Shown: positions 8,101-14,183 of the stretch, piece by piece
Numbering within the stretch: the first letter of the stretch is position 1
How the letters are laid out: every line of letters begins with the position of its first letter
From: Planctomycetaceae bacterium
GTDB taxonomy: Bacteria > Planctomycetota > Planctomycetia > Pirellulales > Thermoguttaceae
NCBI GenBank assembly: GCA_015062085.1
Contig: SUVI01000099.1
Location: forward strand, 1 to 15,898
Length of the DNA stretch: 15,898 nucleotides
Reading direction: 5' to 3'
Program-made: the position numbers and the translations under genes
Notes under the pieces: model-generated
Database searches by the model: none
Told to the model about the DNA's origin: nothing
The model's input: only the letters and a program-made list of their open reading frames with translations

Positions 8101-8324
8101 GACGTCAGACTCGTGCAGCCATGGAATGCCCGATCTGCAATGCTCGTGACGCTTTCTGGGATCGTCACCGACGTGAGGTTTGAGCAAAAATAGAACGCAG
8201 AATCTTCAATGCTCGTGACGGGAAGACCATCCAAGGTGGAAGGAATGACGGCCGAAGTAACGGAACTTTTGCAATGTGTGAGCGCGACATGGTCTTCAAA
8301 AATCGTGTATTGGAAGTGATTCAT
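5073..8324 (-). CDS. BspA-type leucine-rich repeat protein (LRR_5), 1083 residues
   Basis: The protein is almost wholly 23-residue LRR_5 (PF13306, BspA-like) repeats of the form SVTIPESVxSIGxSAFxGCxSLT. Three modules are visible: about 1-570, 575-920 and 924-1070. Modules 2 and 3 open with a short Lys/Glu-rich helix and an IVKYTG strand. All three close with an SxAERYAKEN-type cap, as in other BspA repeats. Modules 1 and 2 also carry a FQSIDGxLF...LIQFP insertion (about 430 and 780). The family is mostly known from surface or binding proteins of gut and oral microbes, but its ligand here is unknown. There is no signal peptide, TM segment or sorting signal. The start is firm because an in-frame TAA lies five codons upstream (8339-8337). 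No clear ribosome site precedes ATG 8324. It is divergent from the kinase gene and ends in TAG. Confidence 0.93.
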   Translation of the reverse strand: MNHFQYTIFEDHVALTHCKSSVTSAVIPSTLDGLPVTSIEDSAFYFCSNLTSVTIPESVTSIADRAFHGCTSLTSVTLPKSLRNIGNSAFYGCTSLTSVTLPKSLRSIGNSAFYGCTSLTSVTLPESVQSIGNLTFYGCASLTSVTIPESVQSIGGSAFRGCTSLTSVTIPESVQSIGESAFRGCTSLTSVTIPESVQSIGGSAFYGCTSLTSVMIPESVQSIGESAFRGCTRLTSVTLPESVQSIGNLTFYGCANLTSVMIPESVQSIGESAFRDCTSLTSVTIPESVQSIGGSAFYGCASLTSVTIPESVQSIGESAFYGCASLTSVTIPESVRSIGDSAFFGCRHLKSVILPKKLERIGSSAFHYCSKLAAITLPENLTQLGELAFFKCTILETVTLPKNLTTYGSGAFAECKKLHEIRVSAKNRHFQSIDGVLFSADGRTLIQFPKGHAITQYEISPRVTSIAERAFYGCTQLKSVTIPTSVTHIENEAFCRCRQFTSIKIPASVTYIGDYAFLNCRHLAYAEIPAGVLHIGKRAFYGHYRPLICGRRGSEAERYAKEEQHNFHEEAEVVLSRKELAKELEKLGFEHEITDDSAAIVKYTGSASVIELPAGVTEIREEAFINCSRLNFITLPKSLKRIGEAAFCRCVSLTSIVIPDGVEQIEDFTFSECLSLTNVTFPPKLKSIGERAFRECVWLKSVTLPDSVTSIGALAFRGCESLAELTLLNSLTELGAHAFANCANLTTVTLPDGITKIGSGPFAECKGLTEILLTKENPHFQSIDGILFTADGKTLIQFPAGNPAPHYALPSNVTHIGDSAFIGSQTLRSIWFPDTVTSIGKSAFSGCTALEAVTLPASINKIQWNAFANCTKLTSATFLSPAVRLGEEIFCGCGSLTISGRPNSSAERYAKENRHAFHALRGSDLEHETLKTRLKELGFQYEVAENTVTIVKYTGNAAAVELPNGVTDIGEEAFSWQLGLAAVTFSESLRKIGEYAFWGCSGLTSISIPEGTASIGACAFLACSSLVSVQLPESVTQIGEFAFQNCGDLTIFGKSGSTAEKYAAENGLRFQGSTRPSSPQEAG
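7275..8102 (-). repeat. Array of twelve near-identical 69-bp repeats inside the LRR gene
   Basis: Residues 75-350 are twelve consecutive 23-residue units whose DNA is far more alike than in the rest of the gene. The variable position after SIG reads N, N, N, G, E, G, E, N, E, G, E, D from the N-terminus. G and E therefore alternate through part of the array, and the NLTFYGCA variant appears in units 4 and 9. This suggests expansion by blocks larger than one unit (138 bp or more). Flanking units (1 and 14-16) are clearly diverged. The unit length is a multiple of three, so expansion or contraction keeps the frame. Confidence 0.92.
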
Positions 8325-8648
8325 GATTTTTTTTGATTAAAACTGTCTACAGGAAAAGTGTTCTTTTGATCTTGCCGAGTGTATGGTCACTTTATTTTGT
8401 TTCGGAAAATTTTAACACGAAATTCTCGAAAAAACTCGATATTTTCGAAGTTTTTGAGCCAAAATTTGAATCGAATCTTCTTTTTTATTCTTTTGAGATA
8501 TTTTTGCCGCAGTGCGCAGCGGGAAAGGGTGCGTGTCATTACTCGGAAACGTCCATTGCCGTCAGTCGCGCAGTCCCCCCTTGAATCTTTTAGCAAATCG
8601 AGTAAAATCAAATTATTTCATTCGTCTGCCATAGTTTGAGGTCAAAAA
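8325..8648. other. 324-bp AT-rich spacer between divergent LRR and kinase genes
   Basis: No gene is visible. The right end carries the candidate kinase promoter (8581-8608) and the GAGGT ribosome site (8638-8642, 6 nt before ATG 8649). On the minus strand I could not find a convincing -35/-10 pair or Shine-Dalgarno for the LRR gene. The middle (about 8400-8510) is very AT-rich, with imperfect TCGAAAA/TTTTCGA inverted motifs. A shared regulatory region for the two genes is possible but unproven. Confidence 0.6.
8581..8608 (+). promoter_or_regulatory. Candidate sigma70-like promoter for the kinase gene
   Basis: TTGAAT (8581-8586), a 16-bp spacer and TAAAAT (8603-8608) form a plausible promoter. 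The start would lie near 8615, leaving a short leader with the GAGGT site before the ATG at 8649. Confidence 0.45.
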
Positions 8649-9062
8649 ATGAGCCAGAATCCAAAGTTTGAAGAGTCCGTCTTGACGCTGCTTGAGCCGG
8701 AAGAAGTGAATTACGATTCCGCACAGTTTGGGGATCTGTGCGATGGGTATCTGTTTGGGGAATTTCGAAACTATCGCCTGAAAAAGAAGCTCGGTGAGGG
8801 CGGCATGGGTCAGACGTGGCTCGCGGAGGAACTCGTGCAGGGTGAAGTGAGCCAGCGCGTCGTGCTGAAAATTTTGACGAAAGAATTGCGCGGAAATGAA
8901 GAGGTGTTAAAAGAAGTCCGCCGTGTTTTTGACCTTACGAAAAATCTGAATCACTCGAGCATCTGTCCGCTTTTGGGACGGTATGTCGACCCGGATTTTG
9001 GCGACTTTCTTGTCATGAAGTACGCGGACGGCGGGACTTTGTGGGACTGGTTCAAAAGGTAG
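8649..9062 (+). CDS. N-terminal kinase fragment (ATP-binding lobe) ending at the TAG
   Basis: This is the 137-residue product if TAG terminates. After a roughly 40-residue acidic leader it has the glycine-rich loop KLGEGGMGQTWLAEE (48-62), the ATP-anchoring lysine in VVLKIL (K74), and a helix-C glutamate within EVLKEVRRVF. It also has the hinge LVMKYADGGTLWDWF (121-135). It stops just after the hinge, before helix E, the HRD loop and the DFG motif, so it could bind nucleotide at best and cannot phosphorylate. GAGGT at 8638-8642 supports ATG 8649. Confidence 0.75.
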   Translation: MSQNPKFEESVLTLLEPEEVNYDSAQFGDLCDGYLFGEFRNYRLKKKLGEGGMGQTWLAEELVQGEVSQRVVLKILTKELRGNEEVLKEVRRVFDLTKNLNHSSICPLLGRYVDPDFGDFLVMKYADGGTLWDWFKR

Positions 9063-9167
9063 CCGGGACATGAAAATGGACTTCCGCTCAAAAAACTCCT
9101 TCCGATTTTCCGCCCTCTTGCCGCGGCGCTTGACCTTGCACACCGAAACGGCATCCTCCACCGCGAT

Positions 9168-10919
9168 GTGAAGCCGCAGAATATCATGATTATGGGCAAA
9201 AAACCAGTTCTGATCGATTTCGGCATTGCGGCGCGCATCCGTCCGGAGAGGGAAATGGCGAATGCACAGCAGCCCGATCCGAATGAGGAGATGGAGCACT
9301 CTTCCTCCGGTACGCCTCGGTACATGGCGCCGGAACAGATGGAAGGGAAACCGCAAAATGCCCGCACGGATCAGTACGCGCTCGCAATGGTCCTATACGA
9401 AATGCTGACCGGCTCGCTTCCGTTTTCGGGAAACCGCGCGTCGATACTCCTTCAAAAATCTCGTTTCAGGCCGCATTCTCCCCGTTTCTCCGAGTCCGTA
9501 AATGCCGCATTTTCCCGTGCCCTTTCCTTTGAGGCGGAAAAACGTTTTTCGTCTTGTACGAAATTTCTCTCCGCTCTGATGGTCAGGCGACTGATGCCTC
9601 GGAGACCTGGATCTGTTTCCCCCAAGCTGTTTCTGCAAAAGATCCTGGACCAGATCCAGAACAAGATCCCGCAGATCGCACATAAAAAGGAGTTTTCCAA
9701 GCCGGGAGTTTCTGTCGTCTGTTTCATGATACTTCTGCTCGCCGTTCTTTTTATCGGTGTGCTGATCGGCAGGTGCGGGAGAGTGGCTGAGCCTAAAATC
9801 AAAATGGCAGAGCAGTTCCAAATTACTGAAACGGCCAGTCAGAACGCCGAGACCGTTACGTATCGTAACGCAAATGCTGATGCTGACGTAAATGCTGACG
9901 TAAATGCTGATGCGGATGCTGAACATGCCGCAGAAGTGCGCGCGGAAACCGAAAAACAGGCAGGAGCAGATCCAGAAACGGAAGAGGAAGCGGAAGAGGA
10001 AGCGGAAGAGGAAACGGAAGAGGAAGCGGAAGAGGAAACGAAAGACGAAGCGGAAGAGGAAACGAAAGACGAAGCGGAAGAGGAAACGAAAGACGAAGCG
10101 GAAGAGGAAACGGAAGAGGAAACGAAAGAGGAAACGAAAGACGAAGCGGAAACTTCGGAATCGGGATCCGTTCAGGACGTGACGGGCCATAAAGCTGGCG
10201 AGCGAATGGTGAAGACTGTGGACGGTATCGAGTACGCATTCCGCTGGTGTCCTGCGGGGACGTTCGTGATGGGAGAAAGTGTCTACTTTTCGCAAGAAGT
10301 GACGTTTGCAAAGGGATTTTGGATGCTCGAAACGGAAGTGACGCAAGAAATGTGGAAGAGCGTGATGGGGAAAAATCCAAGTGTTTATGAAGGTGATCAG
10401 AATCCCGTCGAAAGCGTAAGTTGGAATGATTGCTGTATTTTTTGCCTAGAGCTTAGCGAGAAACTTGGCATATCCGTGTGTATCCCCACCGAGGCACAGT
10501 GGGAATATGCCTGCCGGGCGGCGACGAGTACGAAATTTTCTTTCGGCGACTCAGCCTCAGAGTTTTGGCGTTACGGGAATTATTGTGATCGGAGCTGCGA
10601 TGTGGATGTCGATGGGCGAGATGTTTTTCATGATGACGGATATGCAAGGCCTGCGCCAGTCCGAAGCTATTTGCCGAATGCGTGGGGATTTTATGATATG
10701 CACGGTAATGTCGCGGAATGGTGTTCGTATGTGGGCAAGGACTTTACGGCATCTCCCCGTGAACAGATGGCCTCGATCAGTTCGTCCCGAGTTGAGCGAG
10801 GCGGAGATTGGATCTCTGATGTTGAATGTTGCCGTTCCGCGTTCCGATATAACCGGTCGGGAACCGATCGGGACTCTTGTGTGGGATTTCGCGTGGTTTT
10901 GGAAGAGTCAGAGGAGTAA
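9168..10919 (+). CDS. C-terminal fragment: kinase C-lobe, TM helix, Glu-rich linker, SUMF1-like domain
   Basis: The first available start after the TAG is GTG 9168, which is the valine just after HRD in the catalytic loop. Independent translation would therefore lose the catalytic Asp. No ribosome site precedes it, and homologous sequence continues back to 9063. Residues below count from GTG. Visible are KPQN, the DFG motif (17-19), GTPRYMAPEQ (48-57), DQYALAMVLYEMLTGSLPF, a TM helix (181-201), the acidic linker (270-328), and a SUMF1/FGE-like domain (341-580). That domain has TEAQWEYACRA, WGFYDMHGNVAEWC, RGGDWIS and CRSAFR, and ends in GFRVVL. Compared with formylglycine-generating enzyme, the first active-site Cys position appears to be Ser (RGGDWIS) and only the second Cys seems kept. 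A binding role is more likely than catalysis. Confidence 0.8.
   Translation: MKPQNIMIMGKKPVLIDFGIAARIRPEREMANAQQPDPNEEMEHSSSGTPRYMAPEQMEGKPQNARTDQYALAMVLYEMLTGSLPFSGNRASILLQKSRFRPHSPRFSESVNAAFSRALSFEAEKRFSSCTKFLSALMVRRLMPRRPGSVSPKLFLQKILDQIQNKIPQIAHKKEFSKPGVSVVCFMILLLAVLFIGVLIGRCGRVAEPKIKMAEQFQITETASQNAETVTYRNANADADVNADVNADADAEHAAEVRAETEKQAGADPETEEEAEEEAEEETEEEAEEETKDEAEEETKDEAEEETKDEAEEETEEETKEETKDEAETSESGSVQDVTGHKAGERMVKTVDGIEYAFRWCPAGTFVMGESVYFSQEVTFAKGFWMLETEVTQEMWKSVMGKNPSVYEGDQNPVESVSWNDCCIFCLELSEKLGISVCIPTEAQWEYACRAATSTKFSFGDSASEFWRYGNYCDRSCDVDVDGRDVFHDDGYARPAPVRSYLPNAWGFYDMHGNVAEWCSYVGKDFTASPREQMASISSSRVERGGDWISDVECCRSAFRYNRSGTDRDSCVGFRVVLEESEE
9981..10151 (+). repeat. Glu-rich low-complexity repeat with three identical 24-bp units
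   Basis: The linker is built from E, K, D, T and A codons. The 24-bp unit encoding EEETKDEA occurs three times in a row without change (10029-10052, 10053-10076, 10077-10100), flanked by 12-bp GAAGAGGAA-type partial units. A separate Asn-Ala-Asp-rich repeat precedes it (9873-9920). All units keep the frame. It likely forms an extended, highly charged spacer between membrane and SUMF1-like domain. Confidence 0.92.
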
Positions 10920-10945
10920 ATGCCGCGGTGAAATTTGAGAGAAAG

Positions 10946-10984
10946 GCGGGAAATTTTGAAAAGTTCTGAAAATTTTGTTCCCGC
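10946..10984. other. Inverted repeat downstream of the kinase/SUMF gene
   Basis: GCGGGAA (10946-10952) pairs perfectly with TTCCCGC (10978-10984). An inner ATTTT/AAAAT helix is possible with a small bulge. No T-run follows, and the next bases form the candidate purL promoter, so it is at best a weak terminator. It lies 27 bp after the stop codon of the SUMF1-like domain. Confidence 0.5.
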
Positions 10985-10987
10985 ACC

Positions 10988-11015
10988 TTGCATTACGCGT
11001 GATTTTGTGTATAAT
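10988..11015 (+). promoter_or_regulatory. Candidate sigma70-like promoter for purL
   Basis: TTGCAT (10988-10993), a 16-bp spacer and a consensus TATAAT (11010-11015) give the best promoter in the window. The start would be near 11022, leaving a leader of about 125 nt before the chosen purL ATG. I could not recognise a purine riboswitch in that leader. Confidence 0.6.
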
Positions 11016-11146
11016 GTGAGGACTGACCCGTCTGTAAAGAGTCGGGCGGCTTGATTCAGGGGGGCGCGGAGTGTCGGAAAGTTCCGTTTAGAACGATCTT
11101 GACGCGCACCGGGAAAAATGAAACTTTTTTTATTTCGAGAATCCAG

Positions 11147-14041
11147 ATGCTTTGGGAAATTGATATTTATCCGAAAGCCAGTCAGGTCGATGCACTGGCG
11201 AATGAAACCGTTACCGAATCACAGGCCCTCGGACTGGGCACTGATTCTATGAAAGTCCGTTCCTGCCACGGCTACCTGCTTCAGGGAGCTTTGGACCGTG
11301 AACAGGCGGAAAAGATCGCGCGCGAACTGCTGGCCGACTGTGTGGTGGAAGAACCGGTCGTTTTCCCCGTTTCGGAAGCGAAAGACGCTGAAAACGGCGA
11401 GACGCTCGTCAACGTCCTTCCCAAACCCGGCGTCATGGACCCGGTCGCCAACAGCGCCCTGAAAGCCATCAAGGACATGGATCTCCCCGTTGAAGCGGTC
11501 CGCACGTTCCGCAAGTTCTTCATTTCCGGTTTCGACACGGAAAACATCGACAAACTCTGCTGGAAGATCCTCGCCAACGACGCAATCGAACAGGTCGTCA
11601 AAGGCCCGTTCACGTTCGAGCATCTGGAAGTCGGCAGCCCGTACCATTTCGAGCTGACCATCGTTCCGATCCGCGCGATGAATGACGAGGAACTCAAAAC
11701 GCTGGCGATCAAAGGTCAGCTTTACCTTTCGCTGGTCGAAATGCAGACCATTCAGAAACATTTCCAGGATCTGGACCGCGACCCGACGGACGTGGAACTG
11801 GAGACCATCGCGCAGACGTGGAGCGAACACTGCTCGCACAAGACGCTGGCCGGACGCATTTCCTACCGCGACGATGAACGCGAGATCGTTTTCCAGAACA
11901 TGCTGAAAGAAACGATCTTCGCCGCGACGCAGGAAATTCGCAAGAATCTCGGTGAAAACGACTGGTGCGTGAGCGTCTTCAAGGACAACGCGGGTGTCGT
12001 GACGTTTGACGACGAGTACAATATCTGCTTCAAGGTCGAGACGCACAACCATCCGTCTGCGCTGGAACCCTACGGCGGCGCGAATACGGGCATCGGCGGC
12101 GTCATCCGTGACCCGATGGGGACTGGAATGGGTGCGAAACCGGTCGCAAATACCGACGTTTTCTGCTTCGCTCCGCCGGAAATTCCGCTGGAAGACCTTC
12201 CCCAGGGCGTTCTGCATCCGAAGCGCGTCATGCGCGGCGTCGTCTCCGGCGTGCGTGACTACGGTAACCGAATGGGTATCCCGACCATCAACGGCGCGGT
12301 GTTCTTCGATGAACGCTACCTCGGCAACCCGCTCGTTTACTGCGGAAACGTCGGTCTGATCCCGGTCGACAAATCCTTCAAAAAGACCGATCCGAACGAC
12401 CTGATCGTCGCCGTTGGCGGACGGACCGGGCGTGACGGCATCCACGGCGCGACGTTCAGCTCGGCAGAACTGACGCACGAAAGCGAATCTCTTTCCGGCG
12501 GTGCCGTTCAGATCGGAAACGCCATCACCGAAAAAATGGTCCTCGACGTCCTTCTTGAAGCCCGTGACCGCGGACTCTACACGGCGGTGACGGACTGCGG
12601 CGCTGGCGGTTTCTCCAGTGCTGTCGGCGAAATGGGCGAAGAGATCGGCGCGGAAGTCTGGCTCGAAAAGATCCCGCTCAAGTATGAAGGTCTCTCGTAC
12701 AAAGAAATGTGGATCTCCGAAGCGCAGGAACGCATGGTCTTCAGCGTCGCGGAAGACAAATGGCCGGAAATGAAGGCTCTCTGCGAGTCGGAAGGCGTCG
12801 AAGCGACGGTCATCGGCCGCTACGTCCCGACTGGACGTCTGGTCCTGAAATACGACGGAGTCCAAGTCGCGGACCTGACGATGGACTTCATGCACGGCGG
12901 CCGTCCGCCGGTCGTTCGTGAGGCGGTCTACGCTCCTCCGGCAGTCTCCCCGATGAATCTCCCGATCCGTACGGACTACACGGAAGATCTCACGAAGATC
13001 CTTGGTTCGTACAATGTGGCGTCGAAACACTGGGTCGTCCGTCAGTACGATCACGAAGTTCAGGGCGGTTCCGCCGTCAAACCTCTGGTCGGCGTGAACA
13101 ATGACGGCCCGGGCGATGCGTCCGTTTTCCGTCCCCGTCTCCACACGATGCAGGGCGTCGTCATCTCTAACGGCATGAATCCGTGCTACGGCGAATGCGA
13201 CACGTACTGGATGGCCGCCAGCGCGATCGACGAAGCGCTCCGTAACGCGGTTGCCGTCGGCGCCGACCCGGAAAAGATCGCCATTCTCGACAACTTCTGC
13301 TGGGGCAACACGGACCGTCCGGAAACGCTCGGTTCTCTCGTCCGCTCGGCTATCGCCTGCCGCGATATGTCCATCGCGCTCGGCACGCCGTTCGTAAGCG
13401 GTAAAGACAGTCTCAACAACGAATTCCGTCCTGCCGGTCAGGAACCGATCAGCATCCCGCCGTCTCTGCTCATCAGCGCGATGGGACAGGTCAACGACGT
13501 GCGCAAATGCGTGACGATGGACCTGAAATCTGCCGGTTCTGCCCTCTACGCCGTCGGAATGACGAAAGAGGAAATGGGCGGTTCGCACTTCGGTCTCGTG
13601 AATCAACTTTCCGGAGGCGAGTGCCCGAAAGTTGATTTCGGCGTCACGAAAAAGACGCTCAAAGCAGTCTACGACGCGATCCAGGCTGGCACGGTCCGCT
13701 CTTGCCACGACCTTTCCGAAGGCGGTCTCGCTGTCGCTGCGGCAGAAATGGCATTCGCCGGTGAACTTGGCGTGGAACTCGACCTCTCCGCCGTCCCGTT
13801 CGATGGGCAAAAGTCCGATGCGGCCCTCCTGTTCTCCGAATCCAACACGCGCTTCCTCATCGAAGTCGCACCGGAAAAGGAAGCCGATTTCCTCGCTGCA
13901 CTCGAGGGCGTCTGTGCCGCGAAGATCGGCTCGGTCAACTCCGGCACGAAACTCACGGTGAAAGGCATCGCCGGCGGGAACGTCATCGACGCGGAACTCG
14001 CCAACCTGAAAGCTGCCTGGCTCAAACCGCTCGATCTTTAA
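11147..14041 (+). CDS. purL: Phosphoribosylformylglycinamidine synthase, large subunit with two N-terminal PurS-like domains
   Basis: This enzyme converts FGAR to FGAM with ATP and ammonia in de novo purine synthesis; the ammonia should come from PurQ encoded next. The 964-residue product begins with two PurS-like segments. The second is clear (about 86-150): [20 protein letters not shown], then [14 protein letters not shown]. The first (1-70) is more diverged. The synthetase core follows with [10 protein letters not shown] (224-233, catalytic-type His228), [37 protein letters not shown], a second half with [10 protein letters not shown], and [18 protein letters not shown]. It is intermediate between small PurL (about 740) and the fused large PurL (about 1300). 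The upstream in-frame extension to 11051 looks unrelated, and ATG 11147 opens with [10 protein letters not shown] as I recall for planctomycete PurL. Only a weak GAGA precedes it. Codons TTA, CTA and TCA are nearly absent. Confidence 0.96.
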   Translation: MLWEIDIYPKASQVDALANETVTESQALGLGTDSMKVRSCHGYLLQGALDREQAEKIARELLADCVVEEPVVFPVSEAKDAENGETLVNVLPKPGVMDPVANSALKAIKDMDLPVEAVRTFRKFFISGFDTENIDKLCWKILANDAIEQVVKGPFTFEHLEVGSPYHFELTIVPIRAMNDEELKTLAIKGQLYLSLVEMQTIQKHFQDLDRDPTDVELETIAQTWSEHCSHKTLAGRISYRDDEREIVFQNMLKETIFAATQEIRKNLGENDWCVSVFKDNAGVVTFDDEYNICFKVETHNHPSALEPYGGANTGIGGVIRDPMGTGMGAKPVANTDVFCFAPPEIPLEDLPQGVLHPKRVMRGVVSGVRDYGNRMGIPTINGAVFFDERYLGNPLVYCGNVGLIPVDKSFKKTDPNDLIVAVGGRTGRDGIHGATFSSAELTHESESLSGGAVQIGNAITEKMVLDVLLEARDRGLYTAVTDCGAGGFSSAVGEMGEEIGAEVWLEKIPLKYEGLSYKEMWISEAQERMVFSVAEDKWPEMKALCESEGVEATVIGRYVPTGRLVLKYDGVQVADLTMDFMHGGRPPVVREAVYAPPAVSPMNLPIRTDYTEDLTKILGSYNVASKHWVVRQYDHEVQGGSAVKPLVGVNNDGPGDASVFRPRLHTMQGVVISNGMNPCYGECDTYWMAASAIDEALRNAVAVGADPEKIAILDNFCWGNTDRPETLGSLVRSAIACRDMSIALGTPFVSGKDSLNNEFRPAGQEPISIPPSLLISAMGQVNDVRKCVTMDLKSAGSALYAVGMTKEEMGGSHFGLVNQLSGGECPKVDFGVTKKTLKAVYDAIQAGTVRSCHDLSEGGLAVAAAEMAFAGELGVELDLSAVPFDGQKSDAALLFSESNTRFLIEVAPEKEADFLAALEGVCAAKIGSVNSGTKLTVKGIAGGNVIDAELANLKAAWLKPLDL

Positions 14042-14054
14042 TGGGATCCCTGTT

Positions 14055-14086
14055 TCCCGCTGCTTTCTTTTACCGAAGCAGCGGGA
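14055..14086 (+). terminator. Strong hairpin after purL, possible terminator or processing site
   Basis: TCCCGCTGCTT (14055-14065) pairs perfectly with AAGCAGCGGGA (14076-14086) across a 10-nt loop. The following bases are only moderately T-rich (ctatttgttt, 14091-14100), so full termination is uncertain. It begins 14 nt after the purL stop and precedes purQ by about 100 nt, so it may set the PurL/PurQ ratio. Confidence 0.6.
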
Positions 14087-14097
14087 TGGGCTATTTG

Positions 14098-14133
14098 TTT
14101 CAGACGCGATTTTGTTGAAATGCCCGTCTGAAA
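14098..14133. other. Second hairpin between purL and purQ
   Basis: TTTCAGACG (14098-14106) pairs perfectly with CGTCTGAAA (14125-14133) over 9 bp around an 18-nt loop. It follows the first hairpin by 11 nt. An operator or an RNA structure are both possible. Confidence 0.5.
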
Positions 14134-14183
14134 AATGAAGAGCAGGACGAAAATACACACAAATTGAATTTAAGGAATAGACC

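Larger units (their letters stand above)
8649..10919 (+). pseudogene. Ser/Thr protein kinase-TM-acidic linker-SUMF1-like gene interrupted by in-frame TAG
   Basis: Ignoring one TAG at codon 138 (9060-9062), the frame runs 757 codons without a shift. It encodes a Hanks-type kinase (about 43-310), a membrane helix (354-374), an Asn/Asp/Ala then Glu-rich linker (408-501), and a C-terminal SUMF1/FGE-like domain (514-753). The expected topology is cytoplasmic kinase, single membrane pass and outer ligand or sensor domain, as in other PVC-type receptor kinases. The stop falls between the N-lobe and the catalytic loop, so neither half alone can be an active kinase. All catalytic motifs outside the stop are intact, so the lesion is recent, is an error in the sequence, or is tolerated by readthrough. 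The TAG is followed by C, a context that can be leaky. Other genes here end in TAG, which argues against general reassignment. Confidence 0.8.

Noticed and set aside
7275..8102. CRISPR-like array
   Set aside because: The repeats are contiguous with no spacers, and they encode in-frame LRR units.
7224..8183. 319-residue repetitive plus-strand frame opposite the LRR array
   Set aside because: The 69-bp unit is a multiple of three and lacks antisense stops, so the opposite strand is open too. The LRR frame is clearly the coding one.
9060..9062. Genome-wide reassignment of TAG to an amino acid
   Set aside because: glnS, tyrA, the LRR gene, purQ and the DUF1559 gene all end in TAG at the expected family C-terminus, so TAG acts as a normal stop.
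11022..11146. Purine riboswitch in the purL leader
   Set aside because: I could not find the conserved core or the paired elements; only weak 4-5 bp stems are visible.
11118..11250. 44-codon frame overlapping the purL start (ATG 11118)
   Set aside because: It lies mostly inside purL in another frame, with no motif; chance is the simplest explanation.
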